Positions 51,197 to 60,213 of a DNA stretch of 64,000 nt are shown here, in pieces; the first letter of the stretch is position 1; every line of letters starts with the position of its first letter. This stretch comes from Clostridium sp. 26_21. GTDB taxonomy: Bacteria > Bacillota > Clostridia > TANB77 > CAG-508. Made by a program: the position numbers and the translations under genes. The notes beneath the pieces are model-generated. The model worked only from the letters and a program-made list of their open reading frames with translations, ran no database searches and was not told where the DNA came from. Where the stretch lies: assembly GCA_001915995.1 (NCBI GenBank), contig MNRO01000020.1:1-64000 (forward strand), written 5' to 3'.

Positions 51197-52090
51197 TTGT
51201 TTGAAAAAATAATTGGAAACGAAAAAAATAAAGCAATATTAAAAAAAGCCTTAGAATTAAAAAAAACATCACATAGTTATTTGTTTTGGGGAACAGAAGG
51301 GATCGGAAAGAAAAAAATAGCCTTAGAATTTGCAAAAAAACTACTATGTTTAACACCAAATGAAGAAAATTGTAGATGTAAAGCATGTATAGAATTTGAC
51401 TCTAACAATAATCCAGATTTTATGATGATAGAACCACAAGATGGAAAAGTAAAAATAGATCAAATAAGGGAAATGCAAAGAAAAGTAGCAGAAAAACCAA
51501 TAGTATCAGATAATAAAGTATATATAATAAATGATAGTGATACTATGACATCAGAAGCACAAAATTGCTTATTAAAAACATTAGAAGAACCACCAGAATA
51601 TGTAACGATTATATTAATATGTTCAAATGAAGATAATATGTTAAGCACCATAAAATCAAGATGTACAAGAATACATTTTGAAAATTTAGAAATTTCTGAA
51701 GTAAAGGAATATATAAAACAAAATTATCCAGAAATAGAGATTGATGATAGTATAATAAATCTTTCACAAGGTAGTATAGGAAAAGCATTAAAACTAAATG
51801 AAAATAAAGCTTTATATGAAAACATTGAAAATATATTAAAAAGTTTTAAAAATAAAGATGTAATAGATATTGTAAAAATGTCAGAAGAAATATATAAAGC
51901 AAAAGAAGAAATATATTCTGTTTTAGAATATATGAATGTTTTATTGTTAAAATTAAGCAAAGAAGATTTAAGATATATAAATGCTATAAATATTGTAGAA
52001 GAAACTAAAAAAAGACTAAAAGCAAATAGTAATTATGATATGTGCATAGATAATTTATTATTTAATATAAGTTATCTATTTCGAAAATAG
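51197..52090 (+). CDS. holB: DNA polymerase III delta' subunit
   Basis: This is part of the clamp loader. The 297-aa protein has HSYLFWGTEGIGKKKIA (degenerate P-loop, residues about 27-43), the zinc-binding CRCKACIEFDSNNNPDF, YIINDSDTMTSEAQNCLLKTLEEPP, and TIKSRCTRI (SRC motif). The start is TTG 51197, 6 nt after GGAGGAG at the end of lepB; an earlier TTG at 51182 overlaps that site. Confidence 0.92.
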   Translation: MFEKIIGNEKNKAILKKALELKKTSHSYLFWGTEGIGKKKIALEFAKKLLCLTPNEENCRCKACIEFDSNNNPDFMMIEPQDGKVKIDQIREMQRKVAEKPIVSDNKVYIINDSDTMTSEAQNCLLKTLEEPPEYVTIILICSNEDNMLSTIKSRCTRIHFENLEISEVKEYIKQNYPEIEIDDSIINLSQGSIGKALKLNENKALYENIENILKSFKNKDVIDIVKMSEEIYKAKEEIYSVLEYMNVLLLKLSKEDLRYINAINIVEETKKRLKANSNYDMCIDNLLFNISYLFRK

Positions 52091-52104
52091 AAAGGACGTA
52101 ATGA

Positions 52105-52968
52105 ATGAAAAAAATAGTAGGAGTTAGATTTAAGAGATTAGGAAAAATATATTTTTTTGATCCTAAATGGCTAGAAGTCCAAAAGGGTGAATATATTATT
52201 GTTGAAACAACACAGGGTGAAGATATTGCAGAAGTAATAATTCCAGGAAGAATGATAGATGAAGAAAAATTAAATTCACCATTAAAAAAAGTTTTAAGAC
52301 TTGCATCAAGTAAAGATTTAAAACATGCAGAAGACTTAAAAAAGAAAGAAAAAGAAGCATTTGAATATTGTAATAAAAAAATTAAAGAATATAAATTAGA
52401 CATGACTTTAACAGATGTAGAATATAAATTTGATAATAGTAAAATATTATTTTCATTTACATCAGATGGAAGAGTAGATTTTAGAGAACTTGTTAAAGAC
52501 TTAGCTGCAACATATAAGACAAGAATAGAACTAAGACAAATAGGTGTAAGAGATGAAGTAAAAAGAATTGGTGGAAATGGAGTTTGTGGACGTGAATTAT
52601 GTTGTTGTTCATTTTTAGGAGACTTTGAAACAGTATCAATAAAAATGGCAAAAGAACAAAATCTTTCATTAAACCCAACAAAAATTTCAGGAAATTGTGG
52701 TAGATTAATGTGTTGTTTAAAATATGAACAAGAAGTATATGAAGAAAAAGAAAAAAGATTACCACATGTAGGAGCAATAGTAAAAACTCCAGATGGTGTT
52801 GGAGAAGTTGATAATATTGAAACATTAAAAGAAGTAGTTAGAGTTAGAATAAAAGATGGAGACATATTTAAACAAAAAAGATATGAAGTAAAAGACATAA
52901 AAATTATAAAAGATGTAAAAATAGAAGAAGACAATTTAGAAGAAGATAAAATAGAAGAAGAAAATTAG
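52105..52968 (+). CDS. ricT: PSP1/RicT (YaaT) domain protein
   Basis: RicT acts with RicA and RicF in Bacillus as an Fe-S-containing complex that affects RNase Y processing and development. The 287-aa protein carries the PSP1 domain with the conserved cysteines in GGNGVCGRELCCCSFLG and ISGNCGRLMCCLKYEQ. A charged tail ends the protein. Immediate linkage to holB matches the Bacillus order holB-yaaT. Confidence 0.92.
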   Translation: MKKIVGVRFKRLGKIYFFDPKWLEVQKGEYIIVETTQGEDIAEVIIPGRMIDEEKLNSPLKKVLRLASSKDLKHAEDLKKKEKEAFEYCNKKIKEYKLDMTLTDVEYKFDNSKILFSFTSDGRVDFRELVKDLAATYKTRIELRQIGVRDEVKRIGGNGVCGRELCCCSFLGDFETVSIKMAKEQNLSLNPTKISGNCGRLMCCLKYEQEVYEEKEKRLPHVGAIVKTPDGVGEVDNIETLKEVVRVRIKDGDIFKQKRYEVKDIKIIKDVKIEEDNLEEDKIEEEN

Positions 52969-52986
52969 TGAAAGGTGGTGAATGTA

Positions 52987-53163
52987 ATGACATATAGAAT
53001 ACAATGTGATAAATGTATAAGCTGTGGTGCATGTGCTGCAAATTGTCCTGTTGGATGTATATCACAAGGAGAAACTTGTTTTGTTATAGATGAATCTGCA
53101 TGTATAGGATGTGGAACATGTGCAGGTGTTTGCCCTGTTGAAGCACCAGAAGAAGCTGAATAG
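52987..53163 (+). CDS. 2[4Fe-4S] ferredoxin
   Basis: This small electron carrier of 58 aa has two cluster motifs, CDKCISCGACAANCP and CIGCGTCAGVCP. The start is ATG 52987, 6 nt after AAAGGTGGTG; a GTG at 52975 is inside that site. Typical low-potential ferredoxin of anaerobes. It follows ricT by 18 bp. Confidence 0.95.
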   Translation: MTYRIQCDKCISCGACAANCPVGCISQGETCFVIDESACIGCGTCAGVCPVEAPEEAE

Positions 53164-53166
53164 ATA

Positions 53167-53206
53167 AAAAGCCTTGAATATAATAAAGTCAGGGCTTCTT
53201 TTTTTG
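53167..53206 (+). terminator. Terminator of the lepB-holB-ricT-ferredoxin run
   Basis: AAGCCTTGA pairs with TCAGGGCTT, followed by a long T-run. Confidence 0.8.
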
Positions 53207-53291
53207 TACAGAATAAATATGTGACTTATAGAACTTCTAAGTAATTACCATTACATAGAAATTCTTAGAGCCACTTTTATTGTTAAAAATA

Positions 53292-53320
53292 TTTACAAAA
53301 GTAAGAATTGGTATTATAAT
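53292..53320 (+). promoter_or_regulatory. ychF promoter
   Basis: TTTACA (53292-53297), 17-bp spacer, TATAAT (53315-53320). Confidence 0.7.
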
Positions 53321-53360
53321 AAAATATGTGTAAAATAAAAAGAAAAGGAAATGTGATAAA

Positions 53361-54452
53361 ATGAAAATAGGAATAGTAGGCTTACCAAATGTAGGAAAAA
53401 GTACAATGTTTAATAGTATAACAAAAGCAGGAGCAGAATGTGCAAACTATCCATTTTGTACAATAGAACCAAATGTAGGAGTTGTAGCAGTACCTGATGA
53501 AAGAATAGACAATCTTGCAAAAATGTATAATCCAGCCAAAATAACAAAAGCAATAGTAGAATTTGTTGATATAGCAGGATTGGTAAAAGGAGCAAGTAAA
53601 GGTGAAGGATTAGGAAATAAATTTTTATCACACATAAGAGAAGTAGACGCAATTTGCCAAGTTGTAAGATGTTTTGAAGATCCAAATGTAATACATGTAG
53701 ATGGAAGTGTAAATCCATTAAGAGATATAGAAACAATTAATTTAGAATTAATATTTGCAGATTTAGAAACACTTGATAAAAGATTAGACAAGGCAAAGAA
53801 AAACTTAAAAGCAGATAAAAAATATCAAGCAGAAATAGACTTAATTGAAAAATTAAAAGAAAACTTAAATAACGGAATTCCAGCAAGAGCTGTAGAATGT
53901 AATGAAGATGAACAAGAATTAGTAAAAGATATGTTTTTATTAACATCAAAACCAATAATTTATATTGCTAATATATCAGAAGAGCAAATTCAAACAGCAG
54001 ATGATGAAGAAATGGTAAAACAAGTAAAAGAATATGCTGCAAAAGAACACGCAGAAGTAATTCCATTATGTGTAAAAATAGAAGAAGAATTATCAGGATT
54101 AGATGATTCTGACAAAAAAGAAATGCTAGATGCTCTTGGATTAGAAGAATCAGGACTAGATAAATTAATAAAGAAAAGTTATGATTTACTTGGATTAATG
54201 TCATTCCTTACAGCTGGTGAAACTGAAGTAAGAGCATGGACAATAACAAAAGGAACAAAAGCACCACAAGCTGCTGGAAAAATTCACTCAGACTTTGAAA
54301 GAGGATTTATTAAAGCAGAGGTTGTATCATATAATGATTTAATGAAAGAAGGCTCAATGCTTGCTGCAAAAGAAAAAGGACTTGTTAGACAAGAAGGAAA
54401 AGAATATGTAATGCAAGATGGAGATATAGTAGTATTTAAGTTCAATGTTTAA
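53361..54452 (+). CDS. ychF: YchF/EngD GTPase (redox-regulated ATPase)
   Basis: This Obg-family P-loop protein associates with ribosomes and hydrolyses ATP. It is 363 aa, the normal length. Walker A is GLPNVGKST (7-15), followed by VDIAGLVKGASKGEGLGNKFL and the C-terminal TGS domain (about 278-363). The N-terminal MKIGIVGLPNVGKST is invariant in the family. Confidence 0.96.
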   Translation: MKIGIVGLPNVGKSTMFNSITKAGAECANYPFCTIEPNVGVVAVPDERIDNLAKMYNPAKITKAIVEFVDIAGLVKGASKGEGLGNKFLSHIREVDAICQVVRCFEDPNVIHVDGSVNPLRDIETINLELIFADLETLDKRLDKAKKNLKADKKYQAEIDLIEKLKENLNNGIPARAVECNEDEQELVKDMFLLTSKPIIYIANISEEQIQTADDEEMVKQVKEYAAKEHAEVIPLCVKIEEELSGLDDSDKKEMLDALGLEESGLDKLIKKSYDLLGLMSFLTAGETEVRAWTITKGTKAPQAAGKIHSDFERGFIKAEVVSYNDLMKEGSMLAAKEKGLVRQEGKEYVMQDGDIVVFKFNV

Positions 54453-54468
54453 TAGAAAAGGATAAAAT

Positions 54469-54768
54469 ATGGAAAATTTAGCTGAATTTAATCTATTTAC
54501 AACTAAAAATTTTGTAATATATTTAATAATAATAAATTTAATAGGTTTTTATGTTATGTGGTCAGATAAAAGAAAAGCAAAAAAAGGAAGATGGAGAATT
54601 CCAGAAAATACATTATTTTTAATTACATTATTAGGTGGAGGAATTGGAACAATTTCTGGAATGTACACATTTAGACATAAAACTAAAAAACTAAAGTTTA
54701 CAATTGGAATGCCAGCAATATTGATATTAGAGGTAGTTTTGTTTATATATTTAAAATTCATAATGTAA
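54469..54768 (+). CDS. DUF1294 small membrane protein
   Basis: This 99-aa protein has three hydrophobic segments and the family core MWSDKRKAKKGRWRIPENTL...GGGIGTISGMYTFRHKT. DUF1294 proteins are widespread and of unknown function. It is 16 bp after ychF. Confidence 0.88.
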   Translation: MENLAEFNLFTTKNFVIYLIIINLIGFYVMWSDKRKAKKGRWRIPENTLFLITLLGGGIGTISGMYTFRHKTKKLKFTIGMPAILILEVVLFIYLKFIM

Positions 54769-54773
54769 AATTA

Positions 54774-54807
54774 AAAGCTTTAAACACTTTATGTGTTTAA
54801 GGCTTTT
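54774..54807 (+). terminator. Terminator after DUF1294
   Basis: AAAGCTTTAAACAC pairs with GTGTTTAAGGCTTT, then Ts. Confidence 0.8.
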
Positions 54808-54900
54808 TTAGTTGACAATAATCCATAAATAGAGTATAATTTAACCTGTATTATTAGGCACAAAATGTGCTATCGTGAAAGAAGAAAGGAAAAGAATAAA

Positions 54901-56130
54901 GTGAAAGAAATAGAATTATTAGCACCAGCAGGATCATTTGAGAAAGCAAAAATAGCATTTTTATACGGAGCAGATGCAGTATATTGTGGAACAGCATCAT
55001 TATCATTAAGATCAAGAGCAGAAATACAAGATGATGATTTAATACAAACAATAAAATATGCACATAGTATTGGAAAAAAAGTATATGTAGCATTAAATAT
55101 ATATGCTTGGGATGAAACATATCCAGAAATAATAGAAATGGCAAAAAAATTAGAAGAAATAAAGCCAGATGGAATAATTGCAGCAGATGGAGGAGTAATA
55201 GAAACATTAAAACAATATGCACCAAGTGTTCCAATAAATGTAAGTACACAAGCTAATCTTGTAAGCTTACACTCATGTAATTTCTGGTATAAAAATGGTG
55301 CTAAAAGAATGATAATGGCAAGAGAATTAAATAAAGAACAATTAAAATATATAATGGCAAATAAACCAGAAGGAATGGAAATTGAAATATTTGTACATGG
55401 TGCAATATGTTTTGCATATTCTGGAAGATGTTTCTTGAGTGATTTCTTAGCTTGTAGAAGTGCTAATTTAGGAGATTGCGCACAAAGCTGTAGATGGTCA
55501 TATAATTTATATGCAGAAGAAAGAAATAATCCAGGACAATATATGCCAATAGAAATGGACGAACATGGAACAAGTATATTTTCATCAAAAGATTTATGTT
55601 TAATAAGAGAACTTCCAGAAATAATAGACATGGGAGTTGACAGTGTAAAAATAGAAGGACGTTTAAAAACAGAATATTATGTTGCAAGTATAGTAAATGT
55701 TTATAGAAATGCAATAGATGATTATAAAAAAGATCCATCACATTATGATGTTGATAAATATTTAAAAGAAATTGAAAAAATAAAAACAAGAGAATTAACA
55801 ACATTTTATTTCAATGATAGAAAAAATCAAGATATACAAGAATATGATGGACACCAATATAATGAGTTATACCAATTTGGTGGAAAAGTTGTGGAATACA
55901 ATGAAGAAAAATCAATTATGGAAGTAAGAAATAGATTACAAGTTGGAGATACAATGGAAATTTTAGTACCACATCATATAGAGCCAGTTGTATTCAAAAT
56001 AGAGAAAATGTGGGATATAGAAACAGACAAAGAAATTGAATTTATAAATCCAGGGGTAAAAGGTCAACAAGTAAAAATACTTCTTCCAATAAAATGTGAA
56101 AAAAATTGGATTATTAGGAGAAAAAAATAA
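54901..56130 (+). CDS. Peptidase U32 family protein
   Basis: This 409-aa protein matches the U32 family (TrhP/RlhA/YhbU group), whose members act in RNA hydroxylation in Escherichia coli rather than as proven proteases. Visible motifs are LLAPAGSFEKAKIAFLYGADAVY and the cysteine-rich EIFVHGAICFAYSGRCFLS and GDCAQSCRW. The start is GTG 54901, 9-10 nt after AAAGGA; upstream codons to 54865 are in frame but unsupported. rlmN follows after 2 bp. Confidence 0.88.
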   Translation: MKEIELLAPAGSFEKAKIAFLYGADAVYCGTASLSLRSRAEIQDDDLIQTIKYAHSIGKKVYVALNIYAWDETYPEIIEMAKKLEEIKPDGIIAADGGVIETLKQYAPSVPINVSTQANLVSLHSCNFWYKNGAKRMIMARELNKEQLKYIMANKPEGMEIEIFVHGAICFAYSGRCFLSDFLACRSANLGDCAQSCRWSYNLYAEERNNPGQYMPIEMDEHGTSIFSSKDLCLIRELPEIIDMGVDSVKIEGRLKTEYYVASIVNVYRNAIDDYKKDPSHYDVDKYLKEIEKIKTRELTTFYFNDRKNQDIQEYDGHQYNELYQFGGKVVEYNEEKSIMEVRNRLQVGDTMEILVPHHIEPVVFKIEKMWDIETDKEIEFINPGVKGQQVKILLPIKCEKNWIIRRKK

Positions 56131-56132
56131 TA

Positions 56133-57158
56133 ATGAAAAATATAAAAGATTATAATTTAGATAGTCTAAAAGAAGAATTTGTTCAAATGGGAGAAAAGCC
56201 ATTTAGAGCAGAACAAGTATTTAAGTGGTTATATGAAGAAAAAGTTAAAGAATTTGATGAAATGACAAATCTTTCTTTACAACTAAGAGAAAAATTAAAA
56301 GAAAACTATACAATGTGCAATTTCAAGATTTTAAGAAAATTAGAATCAAGTGATGGAACAAAAAAATATTTATTTGACTTATTAGATGGAAATGCAATAG
56401 AAACAGTATTAATGAGCTATCATCATGGATATAGTATATGTGTATCATCACAAGTTGGATGTAAAATGGGATGTAAATTCTGTGCATCAACAGGAATTCC
56501 ATTTGTAAGAAATTTAACATCTGGAGAAATTGTAGAACAAATATTAGCTGTAGAACAAGACAATAATATAAGAATATCAAATGTAGTATTTATGGGAATA
56601 GGAGAACCATTAAATAATTATAATAATGTTGTAAATGCTATTAGAATAATAAATAATCCAAAAGGAATAAATATAGGTGCAAGACATATAAGTGTTTCAA
56701 CAAGTGGATTAGTACCAGCAATTTATAGATTAGCAGATGAAAATATTCAATGTACATTATCAATATCATTACATGCTACAACAAATGAAAAAAGAAGTAG
56801 TATGATGCCTGTAAATAATGCATTTCCAATAGAAGAATTATTACAAGCTTGTAAAGATTATATTGCGAAAACAAATAGAAGAATTTCATTTGAATATGCA
56901 TTAGCAAAAGACAATAATGATAATTTAGAAGATGCAAAAGAATTAGTACATTTATTAAGAGGAATGATATGTCATGTAAACTTGATACCTATTAATAAAA
57001 TAGAAAATGGAGCATATACTAAGAGTTCAAATGAAAATATAATTAAGTTTAGAGATTATCTAAATGCCCATGGAATAGTAGCAACAATAAGAAGAGAGTT
57101 GGGTTCAGATATAGATGCAGCTTGTGGACAATTAAGAAGACAAAACCTACAATCATAA
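56133..57158 (+). CDS. rlmN: 23S rRNA (A2503)-C2 / tRNA (A37) methyltransferase RlmN
   Basis: This radical-SAM enzyme methylates the C2 of adenosine. The 341-aa protein has the 4Fe-4S motif CKMGCKFCAS, the N-terminal accessory domain (FRAEQVFKWLYEE), GIGEPLNNY and a C-terminal cysteine in AACGQLR that forms the methyl intermediate. It precedes prpC-prkC-rsgA, the usual Firmicute order. Confidence 0.95.
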   Translation: MKNIKDYNLDSLKEEFVQMGEKPFRAEQVFKWLYEEKVKEFDEMTNLSLQLREKLKENYTMCNFKILRKLESSDGTKKYLFDLLDGNAIETVLMSYHHGYSICVSSQVGCKMGCKFCASTGIPFVRNLTSGEIVEQILAVEQDNNIRISNVVFMGIGEPLNNYNNVVNAIRIINNPKGINIGARHISVSTSGLVPAIYRLADENIQCTLSISLHATTNEKRSSMMPVNNAFPIEELLQACKDYIAKTNRRISFEYALAKDNNDNLEDAKELVHLLRGMICHVNLIPINKIENGAYTKSSNENIIKFRDYLNAHGIVATIRRELGSDIDAACGQLRRQNLQS

Positions 57159-57240
57159 TATGGAAAATTCGTGAAAATAATTGAAAAAAATTTTTATATA
57201 TGATATAACTAAAAACATATAGAAAGATATGAGGTGAAAT

Positions 57241-57975
57241 ATGATAATTGCTTATGCAAAATCAGACGTTGGAAAAGTCAGAGAAATGAACCAAGATGCA
57301 TATTATATATCTGATTCATCAAGTGAAGTAAAACTATACCTATTAGCAGATGGAATGGGTGGATATAAAGGCGGAGAAATTGCAAGTAATTTAGCAATAA
57401 AATGCACAAAAAATTATATTGAAAACAATTTCAAAGAAACACCAAAAGACAGAGAAAGTCTTATACAACTAATAGCAAGTAGTATGGAATATGCCAATAT
57501 GGTGGTATATGAAAAATCAAGAGAAAATAAAGAATATGAAGGAATGGGTACTACTTTAGAAGTTTGCTTAATATATAATAATAAGGCATATATTGGGCAC
57601 ATAGGCGATAGCAGAATATATAGAATAAGAAAGACATTTATAAGAAAATTAACAACAGATCATAGTTATGTTCAAAAATTAGTAAAAGATGGAACAATAA
57701 CAAAAGAAGAAGCTGAAGTACATCCAAAGAAAAATATGCTATTAAAAGCATTAGGATGTAATGCATTTGTTGAACCAGATGTAGCAGTTAAAGGATTTCT
57801 AAAAGAAGATATCTTATTAATCTCATCAGATGGACTTACAAATATGGTAAAACAAGATGATATCTTTCAAATAGCAACAGGAAATATTGAAAAAGCACCA
57901 CAAAGGCTAGTAGACTTAGCAAATGAAAATGGTGGAATGGATAATATAACAGTTGTAATTATTAAAAACATATAA
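57241..57975 (+). CDS. prpC: PP2C-family Ser/Thr protein phosphatase
   Basis: PrpC removes phosphate from targets of the PrkC kinase. The 244-aa protein shows the metal-binding motifs VREMNQDAYY, LLADGMGGYKGGEIAS, HIGDSRIYR, TDHS, SSDGLTNM and GGMDNITVV. GAGGTG stands 6 nt before the ATG. A degraded copy of the three-hairpin element separates it from prkC, so the pair has a 117-bp gap instead of the overlap usual in Firmicutes. Confidence 0.95.
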   Translation: MIIAYAKSDVGKVREMNQDAYYISDSSSEVKLYLLADGMGGYKGGEIASNLAIKCTKNYIENNFKETPKDRESLIQLIASSMEYANMVVYEKSRENKEYEGMGTTLEVCLIYNNKAYIGHIGDSRIYRIRKTFIRKLTTDHSYVQKLVKDGTITKEEAEVHPKKNMLLKALGCNAFVEPDVAVKGFLKEDILLISSDGLTNMVKQDDIFQIATGNIEKAPQRLVDLANENGGMDNITVVIIKNI

Positions 57976-57987
57976 TAAAAAAATTAT

Positions 57988-58080
57988 AAGAAAAGTGTGG
58001 TTTTGCCACATTTTCTTCACCCGATTTGAATTTTCGAGTTTCAAAAGAAAAATCAATGGGTTAGCTAAAAACCTAGGAAG
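57988..58080 (-). repeat. Three-hairpin intergenic element, degraded minus-strand copy 4
   Basis: Read on the minus strand it contains a remnant of H1's right arm (CTTCCTAG), GCTAACCC, H2 (TTGATTTTTC / GAAAATTCAA, then ATCGGG) and an H3 with new sequence but a full stem (AAGAAAATGTGG / CCACACTTTTCTT). The left arm of H1 is missing. On the + strand H3 can serve as a terminator for prpC. Confidence 0.55.
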
Positions 58081-58092
58081 GATTTAAAAATC

Positions 58093-60099
58093 ATGGATTT
58101 AAAAGGAAGATTATTAGCAAACAGATATGAAATATTAGAAAAAATAGGCAGTGGAGGAATGGCAACAGTATACAAGGCAAAATGTCATGTATTAAATAGA
58201 TATGTAGCAATAAAAATATTAAGAGATGAATTTACAACAGATGAAGAATTTGTTAAAAGATTTGAAGTTGAAGCACAATCTGCAGCAAGTATAACACATC
58301 CAAATATTGTTTCTGTGTATGATGTAGGTGTTGATGGAAATTTACATTATATTGTAATGGAATTAGTAAAAGGTAAGACATTAAAAGATATAATTGTAGA
58401 AGAAAAAGGACCACTTCCATGGAAATGGTCAGTAAATATAGCAATTCAAATTGCATCAGCATTAGAAACAGCACATAAAAATCATATTATACATAGAGAT
58501 ATAAAACCACATAATATAATAATAACAGAAGATGGAGTTGCAAAAGTAACAGACTTTGGAATTGCAAAAGCAGTATCAAACTCAACAATTACAGCATTTG
58601 GAACAACTATTGGATCAGTACATTATTTTTCACCAGAACATGCACGTGGAGGATTTACAGACGAAAAATCTGATATATATTCTTTAGGTGTTGTTATGTA
58701 TGAAATGTTAACAGGAAGAGTACCATTTGATGCAGATACACCAGTATCAGTGGCATTAAAACATATGCAAGAAGAGCCAATTGCAGCAATTGTTGCAAAT
58801 CCAAATATTCCAATTGCAGTAAATGATATAATAATGAAATCATTAAAGAAAGATCCAAACTTACGTTATCAAAGTGCAACAGCAATGTTAATAGATTTAA
58901 AAAGAGCATTAAAAGAACCACAAGGAAATTTTGTAGACAATAGTGAATATGTAGATGCCCCAACGCAAAGAATATCAACAATTCAAGATGATAATAGAGG
59001 ACCAAAAGCAACTGCAAAGAAAAAAGAAAATAAATTTGTTGCATTTGTAAAAAAACATAAAGTATTATCAACAATTGTTGGACTAATATTATTATTTGTA
59101 TTAAGTTTAGGAACAACTTTAGGAATAGCAAATGCTACAAGAACAAAAGATGTAGCAATTCCTAATTTAGTTGGAAAAACAGTAGATGAAGCAAAAAAAT
59201 TAGTTCAAGATAGTAAATTAGTATATTCAGAAGGAGAAGCTGAATATAGTGCAGATGTAGAAGCGGGAAAAATAATTTCACAAACTCCAAAATATACTCA
59301 AAATGGAACAGTAAAAGAAAAATCTGAGATTAAAGTAATCGTAAGCTTAGGAACAGAAAAAACCAAAGTTCCAAAATTTGTAGGAACAACAAAAGAAGAG
59401 GCTGAAAAATCTGCAAAAGATGCAAAATTAAAACTTGAATTTGTAGAAGAAACAAGCAAAACAATTGAAGCGGGATATATTACAAAACAAGAAACAGATG
59501 AAGGAACAGAAGTAAATGCTGGAGATACAGTAAAATTATATATAAGCATTGGAACTGGAATAAAACAAGTTGTTGTAACATCTTTATATGGTGTTGATGC
59601 AGAAACAGCAAAGAAAAACTTAGAAGAAAAAGGTTTAGTTGTTGAAATTGAATATACTGAGGATAAAACAAAAGACAATGGAGTTGTTTTAAACCAAAGT
59701 ATAAAATCTGGTGAAACAGTTGATGAAGGTTCAACAATAACTTTAACAGTAAATAAAATTGCTGAAACAAAAACAGGAACAGTAACAATAAATGTAAAAT
59801 CAATAACAGGATATCAAGATAAAATTAAAAAGCCAGTTACAGAAAGTGTAAAAGGTGAAACAACAAGTACAACTATCCAAAAAGAGGTTGAAGTTGATAA
59901 TACACCAAATACAATTCAATTAAAGGTAACTGTTGATGGCGAAACTGTTACAGATGAAAAAGTAAAAGAAAATGTTACAGATAAACAAGTTAGTGTTAGT
60001 GGAAAAGGAAATGTTACAATAAAAGTATATATTGATGGCATTTTGAAGAAAACTGTTGATATGAACTTGAATAATACAGATAAATTAACAATTGAATAA
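58093..60099 (+). CDS. prkC: PASTA-domain Ser/Thr protein kinase
   Basis: This transmembrane kinase senses muropeptides/lipid II and controls spore germination and wall growth. The 668-aa protein has a kinase domain (about 10-270) with IGSGGMATVYKA, catalytic HRDIKPHNI and DFGIAKA. A membrane segment follows (about 325-347), then three PASTA repeats (about 352-555), starting for example VAIPNLVGKTVDEAKKL and TKVPKFVGTTKEEAEKS. A Thr/Lys-rich C-terminal domain ends the protein. AGGAAGG lies 11 nt before the ATG. Confidence 0.95.
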   Translation: MDLKGRLLANRYEILEKIGSGGMATVYKAKCHVLNRYVAIKILRDEFTTDEEFVKRFEVEAQSAASITHPNIVSVYDVGVDGNLHYIVMELVKGKTLKDIIVEEKGPLPWKWSVNIAIQIASALETAHKNHIIHRDIKPHNIIITEDGVAKVTDFGIAKAVSNSTITAFGTTIGSVHYFSPEHARGGFTDEKSDIYSLGVVMYEMLTGRVPFDADTPVSVALKHMQEEPIAAIVANPNIPIAVNDIIMKSLKKDPNLRYQSATAMLIDLKRALKEPQGNFVDNSEYVDAPTQRISTIQDDNRGPKATAKKKENKFVAFVKKHKVLSTIVGLILLFVLSLGTTLGIANATRTKDVAIPNLVGKTVDEAKKLVQDSKLVYSEGEAEYSADVEAGKIISQTPKYTQNGTVKEKSEIKVIVSLGTEKTKVPKFVGTTKEEAEKSAKDAKLKLEFVEETSKTIEAGYITKQETDEGTEVNAGDTVKLYISIGTGIKQVVVTSLYGVDAETAKKNLEEKGLVVEIEYTEDKTKDNGVVLNQSIKSGETVDEGSTITLTVNKIAETKTGTVTINVKSITGYQDKIKKPVTESVKGETTSTTIQKEVEVDNTPNTIQLKVTVDGETVTDEKVKENVTDKQVSVSGKGNVTIKVYIDGILKKTVDMNLNNTDKLTIE

Positions 60100-60105
60100 A
60101 ATGAT

Positions 60106-60137
60106 AAAAACTCTCATTAATTTTGGGAGTTTTTTAT
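60106..60137 (+). terminator. prkC terminator
   Basis: AAAAACTCTC pairs with GGGAGTTTTT, then Ts. Confidence 0.75.
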
Positions 60138-60213
60138 TATATATTTTATAATTCTCCAAAATATGATACAATATATATGTTATAAAAAAGAAAAGGAGAA
60201 AAGCAAATAAATA

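Noticed and set aside
52062..52934. Long minus-strand frame opposite ricT, and many similar leucine- or serine-rich frames opposite other genes
   Set aside because: They lie fully inside well-supported genes, have no ribosome-binding sites and show shadow composition caused by A-rich codons on the coding strand.
53220..53280. Riboswitch-like structure upstream of ychF
   Set aside because: Only a weak TCTAAG / CTTAGA pair with a long loop is visible, upstream of the promoter; no known aptamer motif.
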